Shown here: positions 34,518 through 44,579 of the stretch, piece after piece | Numbering within the stretch: position 1 is the first letter of the stretch | How the letters are laid out: the number at the start of each line of letters is the position of its first letter | DNA from: Breviolum minutum Mf 1.05b.01 | Taxonomy: Eukaryota; Sar; Dinophyceae; Suessiales; Symbiodiniaceae | Assembly (NCBI GenBank): GCA_000507305.1 | Contig: DF239146.1 | Span: 47,959 to 111,958 of the forward strand | Length of the DNA: 64,000 nucleotides | Direction of reading: 5' to 3' | Notes under the pieces: generated by a model | What the model saw: only the letters and a program-made list of their open reading frames with translations | What the model was told of the DNA's origin: nothing | The model's database searches: none | Made by a program: the position numbers and the translations under genes

Positions 34518-34889
34518 ATGACGGTGCGACGTAGCGCTATGTTACTATGGCAAAGTGCCTTATTGATGAGTCAGGTTAGCGCGGGCAACTGGACAGGTGT
34601 TTGGTATGGTGGTCAGCATAAACCCTCTGGCGATGTGGAATTTCCGAATGCCAAACTGAATCTACATGAGGATGCTTCTGGAGCTTATGAAAATGGTGAT
34701 GGTCTGGCGTTTGGTTTGACATCACTCTTAACTACTGGATATGCGTGGTATGGAAGCATGCAAGGGAATAGCAACATACACTGCACTTTCGACCAAGATG
34801 CCAAGGTCTTTTGCACTTGGCAATCACCTGTGGGTGATCACTACTTCATGGGTTCAAAAACTCCCAATGCTACATCCATCTTGGCGTAG
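34518..34889 (+). CDS. Putative small secreted protein, 123 residues
   Basis: ATG ORF whose first 22 residues (MTVRRSAMLLWQSALLMSQV, then SA) fit a secretion signal: basic n-region, hydrophobic core, small residues before a cleavage site. The mature part begins GNWTGVWYGGQHKPSGDVEF. It is rich in Trp, Tyr, Gly and Asn, with Cys in IHCTF and VFCTW that could form a disulphide, and ends NATSILA. The stop lies before repeat B4. Upstream a different frame (VQDCHVFKFLVQTLHRLKPG) overlaps its first 17 nt. It may be one exon of a larger gene. No family recognised. Confidence 0.45.
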   Translation: MTVRRSAMLLWQSALLMSQVSAGNWTGVWYGGQHKPSGDVEFPNAKLNLHEDASGAYENGDGLAFGLTSLLTTGYAWYGSMQGNSNIHCTFDQDAKVFCTWQSPVGDHYFMGSKTPNATSILA

Positions 34890-34957
34890 TTCGTCATTTG
34901 GATCGACCTTGGAGCCAAGAGGGCTCTAACGTCAAGAAGCAAGGAAAAGGAACACAT

Positions 34958-35057
34958 CTAGGTGGTGGTTTTAGATGTTTTTTATCAAAACCCCAATTTG
35001 GGGACGATTCCAAAATTTGACAAACATGTTTTCAGATGGGTTGAAACCACCAACTAG
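34958..35057. mobile_element. Family B inverted-repeat element, copy B4
   Basis: CTAGGTGGTGGTTTTA and GTTGAAACCACCAACTAG. The core AACCCCAATTTGGGGACGAT contains an additional palindrome. Confidence 0.88.
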
Positions 35058-35059
35058 GT

Positions 35060-35254
35060 ATGGGTTTGGCCAAGTTTTGGAGTTTACCCCCTGTTAGATA
35101 TCTGTTGCCAGTCACTGGCGATTCGACAGAAGAACGGACATCTGTCTTTTGCCACCCCAAATCTGTTTATGGTGGAACCTCGGATTTTGCAGCTTTCGAA
35201 GCACAACACTGGTTTCAGGACCAAGAAAACCGAAAGCCAAAGAATGTTGTTTGA
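35060..35254 (+). CDS. 64-codon ATG ORF directly after B4
   Basis: MGLAKFWSLPPVRYLLPVTG, DSTEERTSVFCHPKSVYGGT and SDFAAFEAQHWFQDQENRKP. The start codon is 2 nt from the repeat end, so the original N-terminus may have been displaced. Unknown. Confidence 0.35.
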   Translation: MGLAKFWSLPPVRYLLPVTGDSTEERTSVFCHPKSVYGGTSDFAAFEAQHWFQDQENRKPKNVV

Positions 35255-35854
35255 GTATGTTTGAGTAGGACATCTTTCCAAAATTTACAAATAAACGCAT
35301 AACTTTCAACAGGTCATAATTGAATTTGTGCTTCAATGCATCATTATCGGAAACCAAAAAGCATCTCAGACCTGTCTTGAGATGTATGGGGTTGAGTTGT
35401 GATAAATGTCAATGCAATGTTTGACTGAAAAGTATCCCAAGTTCAATTCCATGGTCCTTCCGTAGTCCAGCCCGGATCATTTCTGCACATCATTTGGGCA
35501 AAGACCTGCAAACAGTCCCACAAATTTCTAGCATTTTATTTCAAGTGGCATTGTCCTTTGCAGATGATGTTTTCTTAAATTTTTGCAGAGGTTCAGTTGC
35601 GGTTTGTTTCGGGCCTTGCTGGCATCGGCTGTGAGGTTATCTCAGCGGCCTGGCACAGTGGGTGAACTTAGAGACCCGATCCGTGAATGTTGGCGAATTA
35701 TCACTGATAGAAGGGAAAAAATGATACGCATTATATTATTTATACATAGACATAGACACATAGTGTCACCGTATATTTTTGGAGTGAGAACATGCAATCC
35801 ATGAGATCTATTGATTTGCACTCATGGAGAACTAGCCTCCCAGTTGGTGCTTGG

Positions 35855-35894
35855 GAAGTTGGACCTGCACCACTCCTCCCGCAGGTCCAACTTC
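35855..35894. repeat. Perfect 14-bp hairpin
   Basis: GAAGTTGGACCTGC and GCAGGTCCAACTTC with a 12-nt loop. It lies in a GC-rich exon-like island (frame HGELASQLVLGKLDLHHSSR). Confidence 0.9.
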
Positions 35895-36197
35895 GCCGTT
35901 GACAGTTGAGCTGAAGAGTGTAAATCAGAAATGTCGGGCCATAGATTTCAAGTGCGTGGTTTCAGTCATTTTGAGATCATTTCTCATCTCGTTTTCGAAG
36001 AGAATGGTACCAACAACATCGTCTTTTGTCAAGGCTTGAAACCACCTAGAGTCAGTTCGAAGGTTATGTTTGCGGCGCTATGTAATCCACAGTACTTGCT
36101 AGCTCCAAAGTCCAAACAGAAAGTGAACTTGGATGATTTTTCTGATATAGGATAAGACTCAAAACGCGGTTTCTGCCAAACTGCAGAGATTGAACGG

Positions 36198-36420
36198 CAG
36201 AAGTAAATGCGTAAATGAGATTGATAGACTTCTAAATTCAGGACACAGTTTTTTGTTGTTTTTTTAAACACATTTTGTATTTTGAAGACTGTTTTGTTCA
36301 GTTTGCTGCAGAAGTAAATGCGTGAATGAGATTGATAGACTTCTAAATTCAGGACACAGTTTTTTCTTAGTTTTTTTAAACACATTTTGTATTTTGAAGA
36401 CTGTTTTGTTCAGTTTGCTG
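36198..36420. repeat. Tandem duplication, about 111-bp unit
   Basis: Two adjacent copies starting CAGAAGTAAATGCGT, differing by a few substitutions and about one indel. Confidence 0.93.
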
Positions 36421-36846
36421 AAGTTTGAAGAGTCAGAACTTGAATTGTGTAGTGGTTTGTATCCAACTCTGAGTTGGCAAGGTGTTGCAATAGCCTTGCC
36501 TTTTAGTTGATATGATTCGTGAATCGTGAAGCGTCTCCCTGGCAACACTTGTGTGGATATCAGACATGACTTTCTGATCTTTCTGCGTCCAAACGTCACC
36601 GGTGTCACAAAGGGAAACAGCTCGTCCACTGAGATGACAGCTATTTTTTGCACACAAAGCCACACTGGAAAAGAGAAAGCAAAAGTTTCGCATTTCGAGC
36701 AGATCAAGTCCAGTGCAAGCTTTGCTGATTTTATTCATCCTTACTGCAATTTACTTGTTATAAGTCTTGTGATCTATTTGTGATTTATTCTGTTTTTTCG
36801 TTTGTATCGTCAAGATTCATATTGATCAACAACGTCCTCAACGTAG

Positions 36847-36998
36847 GTCAGTTCGCTACGTTCAAAACCCACCTGAGCTCCCTCACGCAGGCAAAGTCCC
36901 ACGGCAACGGAACCTGGCGTTTCGGCGCCCTTCTTTGCCAAAGAAGAGGTGGAAACTTCCCGGATTTTTCCGAGAAACATGAGGCTGAAGCCACGTAG
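36847..36998 (+). CDS. Exon-like island after CGTAG
   Basis: QFATFKTHLSSLTQAKSHGN and GTWRFGALLCQRRGGNFPDF, then SEKHEAEAT before the stop. Unknown. Confidence 0.3.
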
Positions 36999-37222
36999 AT
37001 TAAAGCCACCAATATCCTCATCACATCTACAAAACAACATTTGCAAGATGAAAACAAATACTCTAGATCTCTTACCATAGATACAGATTACAGATTCACA
37101 CACACACACAAAAACACATACATCCATTTGTGGTGCCAATGCCTCTTTGTCATATGTTCACAACATTCCCTGAATTTATATTTAATATATACTTATACCA
37201 TATATCACATATGTATGTATAA

Positions 37223-37531
37223 GTGTTTCTAGATGTGAATCCTGTACCATATCCACTTGCCACATTGCCAGGTGCACGAGCCCTTGCCTCCAACGCCTAC
37301 CTATACAGCAGAATCTCCCGAGTGCGCAGTCCCGATGTCATGCGAGACGTCACTGTTGTCCCGGGGGTTTCAGGACTTGAGCTGTGTTACATTCCAATGA
37401 GAATATATATGAATGTAAATACATACTGTATTAGAGATGTAGGTTCTGAACGTTATCTTCAGCAAATTTTTGAATCCTCAACAATCAGAAAAGTACAGTT
37501 TGTGATTCACTTTGTTAAAGGACTAAGCTGA
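37223..37531 (+). CDS. 102-codon ORF, core exon 37,272-37,380
   Basis: After TTGCCAG| it reads GARALASNAYLYSRISRVRS and PDVMRDVTVVPGVSGLELC. The 3' part over AT-rich DNA may be intron. Unknown. Confidence 0.35.
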   Translation: MFLDVNPVPYPLATLPGARALASNAYLYSRISRVRSPDVMRDVTVVPGVSGLELCYIPMRIYMNVNTYCIRDVGSERYLQQIFESSTIRKVQFVIHFVKGLS

Positions 37532-37575
37532 AACCCTCCAGGTACACTGATGATGAGGAACCAGAAACTCCAGCA

Positions 37576-37812
37576 TTAGAGGTGCAGGGATGGGGATTGA
37601 TAAGGATTGGTGGATAAATGAGTTATCTTGGGAAACAAAATATGATGTGTGAACCATGTTTCTTGAAGATGTTGTGCGTACTGCAACTGAGTCATTTGCT
37701 GAACCTCCAACTGAAGGTTGAAGGTTTGGCTCCGCAATTTCTTTACATCCCTTAAGACGTTCTTGCGCGCTCGTCTTGAATCTTGAGTAGCAATTATCAT
37801 CCTTGGTCCCAT
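37576..37812 (-). CDS. Minus-strand 78-codon ATG ORF, coiled-coil-like
   Basis: MGPRMIIATQDSRRARKNVL then RDVKKLRSQTFNLQLEVQQM and TQLQYAQHLQ, a heptad-like basic helix. The plus strand has a short competing ORF (MFLEDVVRTATESFAEPPTE). Confidence 0.25.
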   Translation of the reverse strand: MGPRMIIATQDSRRARKNVLRDVKKLRSQTFNLQLEVQQMTQLQYAQHLQETWFTHHILFPKITHLSTNPYQSPSLHL

Positions 37813-38047
37813 CGGAAATGTATACTACTTACTACAGCTGCCAATACACGCCAACAGCTGCCATGCTGTATCATTTTCCATTTTGCATGATGTTCACACA
37901 TGGCTGGTATATATTCGGGGATCCCGTTTGTTTGTAGAGAAACCAATGACGCACAAACACAGACGTCCAATATTGACATGATACGGCACGGCTATGTATG
38001 CAAGAATAGGGAGAGTTGCAACTGCAGAGGTCACCCACACCCAATAA

Positions 38048-38248
38048 GCCAATAGGGCCATTGTACAGAGTTCCCCCGCTACCAATCCGTGCTGTGCACA
38101 GCCTGATGATGAAGCGCTCTATGAATGGGAAGAGCAGCAACTGAAATTGGGTGCCTTGGCGATCCGTTTTTTTTTTTTGGAGTCCATCAGGGCTGACCGG
38201 AAAGCAATTCTGAAGAGAAGTCGAAACAATACAGAAAACGTTATTTGA
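38048..38248 (+). CDS. 66-codon exon-like ORF
   Basis: Contains PDDEALYEWEEQQLKLGALA and ESIRADRKAILKRSRNNTEN, charged and helical, after TGCACAG|. A T-run adds three Phe. No Met, so it would be an internal exon. Confidence 0.35.
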   Translation, partial: ANRAIVQSSPATNPCCAQPDDEALYEWEEQQLKLGALAIRFFFLESIRADRKAILKRSRNNTENVI

Positions 38249-38414
38249 TGAAGGGTGAATGTGAGGGGAAATCATTTGTTTTGAGGATACCGGTCCTTAT
38301 TTTCGAAAGCTTCCAAAAGAAGAGTCAAGGAGGGATGTGGAGGAATGCTGACATAACAGATTTGAAAAAAGAGTTAACATGCAGAAAGACTCTGAGGACA
38401 TATCATCAAACTAG

Positions 38415-38561
38415 GGACATTTGCATGTTGCTGCCTTGACAATCCCGAGGTCAAAAACCCAGCAACATCATGGTGGATCTCAGTGTTCTCAGGTGTTTGT
38501 GGGGCTGATCGTGATGTTGTGGCCTGACACCCCCCAAGCACCTCAACAAGCATGGTCTTGA
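38415..38561 (+). CDS. 48-codon exon-like ORF
   Basis: IPRSKTQQHHGGSQCSQVFV and GLIVMLWPDTPQAPQQAWS: a polar stretch, a short hydrophobic segment, then a Pro/Gln tail. Confidence 0.28.
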   Translation, partial: GHLHVAALTIPRSKTQQHHGGSQCSQVFVGLIVMLWPDTPQAPQQAWS

Positions 38562-38981
38562 CGTCCTGTAGCTTGGGTTCATTGCTAGGAGATCAAAATT
38601 GCTGCTCAGAGTGAGTCGCGAGTAGTATCAGTTTGTTTGGTACTAACCTCCATGGTTCAATGTATGTACCAACAATGTAGCTACCTCGCCTGCCTCATTG
38701 ATCACGCCGTTCAGCTTTTCAGCTTGTGCAGGGCGATGCCGCAGCTGTAGGAGACCCAGCAGATTCTTGTATATTTAATCACCTGTAATCTGCAATTGGC
38801 AACTAATAAGTATTGAGAATTGATATTTGGTGGAATGTGATTCATAGAAATTCATGGTTTTCGGATTTAATCTTAGTACATGTCCAAAATCAACAATAAG
38901 TCTTTCAAGCAATACAATTTACTTTTGTTCCTTGGACTAACATCATCATTCCTATATTATTTGGTAGTAACGTGATGTCAG

Positions 38982-39112
38982 CTAATGGTTAATTGGTGGT
39001 CTTTGTTGGTGGTTTGTGTTCCTGGGGTCCCCTGATGAAAGGGATGGCTACTTAGGGGTTTCTACCGTAGAATCCCAAACCACCGGGCCCCAAACCACCA
39101 ATTTACCATTAG
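38982..39112. mobile_element. Inverted-repeat element G
   Basis: CTAATGGTTAATTGGTGGT and ACCACCAATTTACCATTAG, with an inner GGTGGTTTG to CAAACCACC. About 131 bp, single copy. Confidence 0.8.
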
Positions 39113-39895
39113 TTGATGGTGGCAAAACATTCAGCACATTTTTGAATCCATAGTTCATTTTCGGAGATCTTCTAATATCTAGAGTGTCCATGTTTGAGTA
39201 TTTGTCACCTCAACATATCAACCTGAAGTAAAAGAAACCAACCAACATCAACCAAGCAAGTATCCCATGGTACCAAGGTCAAATGCTGAGCTTCCCACAC
39301 CCACTTGTGAGCCAGACGAGGTCGAGGGGACTGGTCTGGTCGTGGTGCTTGCTTCTTATTGAGATTCTTGAAGGTACGGAACAATTTGATACATACATGG
39401 GGGAATGGTTTGTTTGTTTGTTTTCATGTTGCTGCAAAAACATTCCTAGGCCAGTTTTTTTGGATGTAGTCAGAACTGCAATAAGACTGGAATCTCGATA
39501 CAGATACAGTTTTAACATCGATCACTATCCAGTAGCTACAGAAACTTCTGGATAGCCTAAGTTGTAGACTCTAGATGTACCACGGGTGTCAAATACTAGG
39601 CTTGAGCTTTCCCCAAGCTTTTGATTGCACAGAAACAATTTTGGGTCGCCAACGAACCAGTATTTGGAATTGTCAAGCATCTTTCGGGAGTGGCCTTCAT
39701 GTGAGCAATTGTTTGCATGATCCTTGAGTAATTTGTCATGATATAGCTAAGCCATGGCAGAATCAGTTGTCAGTTCATAGATTCGATGCGGAAGGGGATG
39801 GTCAACTTATCCGATACATTCCATTGAAAAAAACACATGTTTCTCTTCGTATAGCTTCCACCTTTAACGCCAAACATTGATTATATAAATTGTGG

Positions 39896-40207
39896 ATGGA
39901 GAGCAAACCCACGCAAAAAAGTAGTAAACTTGTTCTACTTGCCTTTTCAGGTGAGGCAAGAAACCATCCGCTTATCAATTTACAGCCAGCTAAACTCTTG
40001 AGAGGCAAACATCTACATCTCAAAGATATGTTAAGTTCTTGTACGGAAGCGATGTATCCTGAGTTTGCATCTATCATATGTACACACGATGTGAATTATT
40101 TTACTCCCAAACTAGGGGTGCACACGGATTTCCCAAGGCTGGCGCCATTTTTTTTTCGAACGTATCACTTCTGTAGCACCAGGAAGAGGAGGAATTTGAA
40201 CCACTAG
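39896..40207 (+). CDS. 103-codon ATG ORF
   Basis: MESKPTQKSSKLVLLAFSGE, ARNHPLINLQPAKLLRGKHL and HLKDMLSSCTEAMYPEFASI. Basic, mixed composition. A 91-codon minus ORF overlaps, so strand remains open. Confidence 0.3.
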   Translation: MESKPTQKSSKLVLLAFSGEARNHPLINLQPAKLLRGKHLHLKDMLSSCTEAMYPEFASIICTHDVNYFTPKLGVHTDFPRLAPFFFRTYHFCSTRKRRNLNH

Positions 40208-40287
40208 ATCCAAAGCGCGAAGTCTTCGAAGAGCCGGCCTTCGCGCCGTTGGGGTTGGCTCAGAGATGGAGGTTAGATAGGTGGTGA
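40183..40287 (+). CDS. Acidic exon-like island after CACCAG
   Basis: Begins exactly after GCACCAG|: EEEEFEPLDPKREVFEEPAF then APLGLAQRWRLDRW. It overlaps the tail of 39,896-40,207 in another frame and looks the more credible of the two at its 3' end. Confidence 0.38.
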   Translation, partial: EEEEFEPLDPKREVFEEPAFAPLGLAQRWRLDRW

Positions 40288-40590
40288 CCCTTACAATGAG
40301 ACTTTAGACTTTATAAACTTTAGACCACTGCTCATATAAATTGACATTGAAGGCTTCAGGCCTACTGACCCATTGACAAATCTCTGATGATTTTCCTTCA
40401 TTATAGCTTTGTCATTCTGGAAGTTTGATGAAGTTTGGGGATGTCACAGAAATTCACGCTCTTTTGGCCAATCTACCAAAAGCAATATGTTAAACAGAAG
40501 AAGAACAAAACCAACAACAGCAACAAACGCAGCAATGACCTTTGCAGCAACTTGAAACTGACAGGTGAATTCAGTTTGCCACTGTATCTG

Positions 40591-40692
40591 TGTGGTGGTT
40601 TCAAATATATTTTATTTGCACTTCGAAAATTGGGGAAGATCCCATTTTGACGATCCTATGTTTCAAAAGGGTTGGTTCAACCACCAACTAGG
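40591..40692. mobile_element. Family B inverted-repeat element, copy B5
   Basis: TGTGGTGGTTTCAAA to GGTTGGTTCAACCACCAACTAG. Core AAAATTGGGGAAGATCC. Confidence 0.82.
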
Positions 40693-41307
40693 TATTGTTT
40701 GAATTGAAATCATCATGTTTGAAGACCACCTCTGACCATTTGACCATCTCATTGAGGCCACCGCGAACAGCAGTTGGGATGCCAATGGATGGGTTGATAC
40801 TTTTAGCAGATCTTGAGCTATGATAAAGGATTGCTTGAGATTTTTTTTAAAGAAATATTTTCATGACCAAATTTCGCTAAAATTGAAGTGACCTAGGAAA
40901 TTGAAAGATGCTTTGAAGACTTGACAAAGGGACTCAGGATTTTGCAGATTCGTTGTTGCATTGGATTTTTAAGATGCTTCAAACTGAGGTCACAAGACCG
41001 GCAGAGGAGGAACTGTGGGCAGACTCAATGATCTGAAGGAATCCAAAATAATCCGGCTTTGAAAGGGTTTACCTCGTTCTGAAATAGTTTTTCCATGTGT
41101 CCCTTGAACCATATTTTTTGGATGAGCGTTTGCAAGGTCATTCCGAAACGCAAGGAGAACTTTGTGGGTTTGTTTGAGTCTCTTACTTCGTGAGGATATC
41201 ACATGCCATCTCACAGCCTCCAACAGCGTATAGTCATGTCTAATCACTAGTCAATGCAGTCATCCTAATGCGAAAAGCGAACACTGGTATCATATCAGTG
41301 GCTCTGA

Positions 41308-41502
41308 AGTCTGAAGAACAATGGGATAGCCAGACATCCTTGCCACCACAACTACCACCATGACAACGTGGCAACCACAACGTCCAATGCAAATTGTGAT
41401 TGTCAGCCACCTGAGACCTCCTTGGCAGCGTCGACAACGACGAAGGCAAGAGTGAAGCGACGTCCAGCGCGGGTTTTCAAACCCACCAAAAATTGCGGCT
41501 GA
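41308..41502 (+). CDS. 64-codon exon-like ORF, Thr-rich then basic
   Basis: HDNVATTTSNANCDCQPPET, SLAASTTTKARVKRRPARVF and KPTKNCG. Cys pairs and a basic cluster. Other plus and minus frames are also open. Confidence 0.3.
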   Translation, partial: SLKNNGIARHPCHHNYHHDNVATTTSNANCDCQPPETSLAASTTTKARVKRRPARVFKPTKNCG

Positions 41503-41575
41503 CCATTCTGTCCGAGTCAAATCCATGGAACATTTTATGTGAATTGATCAGCCATTATGGAACAACATGTGATAA

Positions 41576-41749
41576 CATGAAGGGACAACTGGTATTTGGG
41601 TTTGCCGCAAGCCGCCGCAACATAGGGACTACCGATGTGCGGAGGAAAAGGAACAGAGCGTAACGGAAAGGTTCATGGAACTCATCGGTGTTGATCATGT
41701 GTTGATTCTCTTGATGGCGATCTCATCCTGCACTACCTGGGATGTATAA
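41576..41749 (+). CDS. 57-codon exon-like ORF
   Basis: GIWVCRKPPQHRDYRCAEEK and EQSVTERFMELIGVDHVLIL, ending LMAISSCTTWDV. 74 nt after the preceding island. Confidence 0.33.
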   Translation, partial: HEGTTGIWVCRKPPQHRDYRCAEEKEQSVTERFMELIGVDHVLILLMAISSCTTWDV

Positions 41750-42496
41750 AGCCTATAAATTGCATACACAGTGTGATAACATACCTATAAACTGATCAGC
41801 GAGATTCTAGCCATCAACACTACGTTGAAGACGATGATACATGTACGGTACTGAGACTTAGAACTGAGCGAACAAGAACATAGTTTGATGTGCTCTACTT
41901 TTGCTAGCCAGTTTGGAAGATGTTGTTGGTGAACACATTACAATGAGGAATTAAGGAGCCTTGTTCAATTCTTCGAAAGCTTAAATGGGTGTGTCTCAAA
42001 TATGGGATCTCCCAAAGCTTAATGGTGAATCTTAACTTTTAGGTCCCCATGTGTATGTTTTTGCGTTGGTTGTTTCGTTAGCAAACATTTTTTATGATGC
42101 CTTTGGGGTCTTTCCACAGCTGGGTTGGTTCAAGGCCCTCAAGGGTGACTTGGATTACCAACATAAACTGAGCATAGACATAAACTAACCAAAACTTTAG
42201 ATGACACGTTCAGGACTTATCATAAGAAAATCATGAGATATGTCAATTTGCATTCAGCTTTCTATAATGTTTGAAGTTGTTTCTTGGTGTTCTGAGAATA
42301 ATATGCCTACGCTTGCAATGACTGAATACATGGTATCTACTCAAGTGGCACTGTTCTTTTTGTGATTTACAAACACACATCAAACACACTTATGTCTTAT
42401 CTACACACGCACACTCGCATGAAACAACGCCGATGTCTGTTACCCAAGGATTCTCAGCATGTGCTGATGGACATAGTGCGGCATTTAGCATTTTGA

Positions 42497-42637
42497 ACCC
42501 AAGAAACATTTTGTTTTGCGGCCATTGTTTTTTGGCCCACCACTTTGCTCACATGCAATGCCGGCATTGCCGAATTTGACCAGGCTGCCCTCAGCGTGGT
42601 CGCAATTGAAAGGATTTCAATCAACCAATCAACTTGA
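42497..42637 (+). CDS. 46-codon exon-like ORF
   Basis: TTLLTCNAGIAEFDQAALSV and VAIERISINQST, helical. The minus frame is also open. Confidence 0.28.
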   Translation, partial: TQETFCFAAIVFWPTTLLTCNAGIAEFDQAALSVVAIERISINQST

Positions 42638-43200
42638 CCAGTCATTATAGTCATTTCATGTCATTTCCGAAGGTGAAATATCAACCACCATGTATGATAG
42701 CAAAACAAACATCTTTGATCTTTTCTTCCTCCACGTCATTTTCGAGGTGAAGTGAGTTCATTTTGAGCTGTAAAATGTCTAGGCATTCCGTGCCGAATTT
42801 GTTGGACAGCCTGGAAATCTCAGAGTTTGCCTTCTTTGGACTTTGGTGGACTGTGAGTCGTGAGTTGATTAAGGTTGGGATCCGTTATGATCTCACTCAT
42901 GTGATCATTCTGCACTGGGAGGCGAAATGAGTTCTGGCCAAACATATGTTTTTTTTCATTGTTTTTTAGTATGCTTGCAATATATCTCTTCTTGAAATTA
43001 TAGGGTGAGCAAAGATTGGGTGCCTGGGAAGTCAAGGTACAGAGAAGGGAACTGGAATGATATCCACTTTTTATGGGGGGGGGGGCGCCATGTACATCAG
43101 CAAAAGAAGAGATGTGGCACAGTCGTGAAAGAAGGGTAAAACAGCTACTTTCTCGGAATAAGACCTCCAACAAATTAATGATTCGAATGATGTACAGATA

Positions 43201-43428
43201 GTGAAGAAAAGTGAAGGCAGCAACCACATGCCGTGGCTGGCCGAGGAATTCGGAATGTTTGGCAGCAACATGAGGTGCTTTGTGGGAAAAAAACAACTCT
43301 TGAAACCTCTCGGAAGTTTGAATACTCCTGACTGTGTTATCCCGAAAGACTTCCGCTTACTTTGGCATGGTTTCCAATTGGTCAGGAATGGTTCGAAGAT
43401 GGCCTTGCCCAAAATGCTGCTACTTTAA
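43201..43428 (+). CDS. 75-codon exon-like ORF
   Basis: KKSEGSNHMPWLAEEFGMFG, SNMRCFVGKKQLLKPLGSLN and TPDCVIPKDFRLLWHGFQLV. Composition is protein-like throughout and it follows CAGATAG|. Competing minus frames exist (42,820-43,296). Unknown. Confidence 0.38.
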   Translation: MKKSEGSNHMPWLAEEFGMFGSNMRCFVGKKQLLKPLGSLNTPDCVIPKDFRLLWHGFQLVRNGSKMALPKMLLL

Positions 43429-43819
43429 ACAGCCACATCTTGCTTCAATCCAGGGGAGGTGTTCCTATGAAAAATTCATCCCTATAGGATCCAGTGCTTG
43501 ACAGTTACCAGTCACCAGCAAGAAAATCACTGACATTTGTCAAGGTTTGAGGTTGCTAAGCTTAACCTTATCACTTAAGTATCCAGGGACATCCAAAATT
43601 ATGGTTGTTGTATACCTCCAAGGCTCAACATGGCAGAGGAAACATCGTAGACTTGACGATTCCGATTGTGAGTGTTGATTTTTGTCAGAATCATTATGTC
43701 AATATTGCCCATGTTTGGTTCTGTATCGACACGTCTTGACATAGTTTGTGCTGAACGCTCAAATCCAAGAGAGTCTCCTACTATATAAATCGTACTGCAA
43801 TGAATTTGGGTGTCCTTAA

Positions 43820-44098
43820 TTCAAGGTCGACATTGACTTTTATGTTGTTGACTGCATCCAGCGCCAATTGGTACAGCAACTATATACAGACAGTAAATAT
43901 CATCAAACATCTGGCAAAAATATCATACATGAGTGTTTTTTTGACCATCTTGGTCCCAACCCAGTAAAAAACATGTTGGATATTGTACCACTATGTGAAC
44001 GTGACAGGTGCCTGATTGGCATCGGCAACTTTTCGAGGTCAAATATGGAGGAGGCGGCAGTTCTCGGACCAAAAACTTGTTGCGGCTGGATGAGGTGA
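43820..44098 (+). CDS. 92-codon ORF ended at repeat C2
   Basis: FKVDIDFYVVDCIQRQLVQQ, LYTDSKYHQTSGKNIIHECF, FDHLGPNPVKNMLDIVPLCE and RDRCLIGIGNFSRSNMEEAA. One of the most protein-like host ORFs. No Met at its start, so probably an internal exon. Its stop TGA (44,096) directly abuts family C element C2. Confidence 0.42.
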   Translation, partial: FKVDIDFYVVDCIQRQLVQQLYTDSKYHQTSGKNIIHECFFDHLGPNPVKNMLDIVPLCERDRCLIGIGNFSRSNMEEAAVLGPKTCCGWMR

Positions 44099-44230
44099 TA
44101 CTGTTGATGGCAACCAGAAATCCGGCGAATTAACCAGTTGAGGGAAAGGTAGTTTATCCCACTATTTACAAGGTTTTATATATACATCCCAGGTGGTTTT
44201 CTCGTCGGATTTCTGAACCATCAAACAGTA
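44096..44230. mobile_element. Family C inverted-repeat element, copy C2
   Basis: TACTGTTGATGG and CCATCAAACAGTA ends, AGAAATCCGGCGA against TCGTCGGATTTCT. The core GTAGTTTATCCCACTATTTA is shared with C3. Confidence 0.88.
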
Positions 44231-44579
44231 GTTGGCCATTGGGAGTTCAAAGTTCAAATTTATGCGCTATTGGATGAAGTGATAGTTGGCCAACAGTGAA
44301 TGTTTTTCCAAATATTCATTATTTCAAAATTTTCTTTTCTTGTTTTGGCAAAAAGGTGATGTGCTTTTGCGATCTTCCTGATACAAGGACAATAGATAGG
44401 GTTTAGTTTTTTTGTTTTTCGCACAGCAACATTTTTTGTCTTTCTTAATTGTGTCAATGTCCGCTAGTGCAGCCAAATCCAAAATGTGGTCCTTCTCCAA
44501 TTGTGGAGGGATCAACTGGAAAATTATCAGAAGAAATCCTGTTTCAAAAAAGGTCTTATCTCGTTTAAGGATGTTTTAA

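Noticed and set aside
37871..38275. 134-codon minus ORF
   Set aside because: Composition is poorer than the plus-strand 66-codon ORF on the same DNA, and it contains runs from a T-tract.
42000..42060. GGGTGTGTCTCAAATATGGGATC, like a family A left end
   Set aside because: Only the first part is similar and no right arm was found.
42820..43412. 158- and 113-codon minus ORFs
   Set aside because: No ATG near the start, low-complexity stretches, and they overlap a better plus-strand ORF (43,201-43,428).
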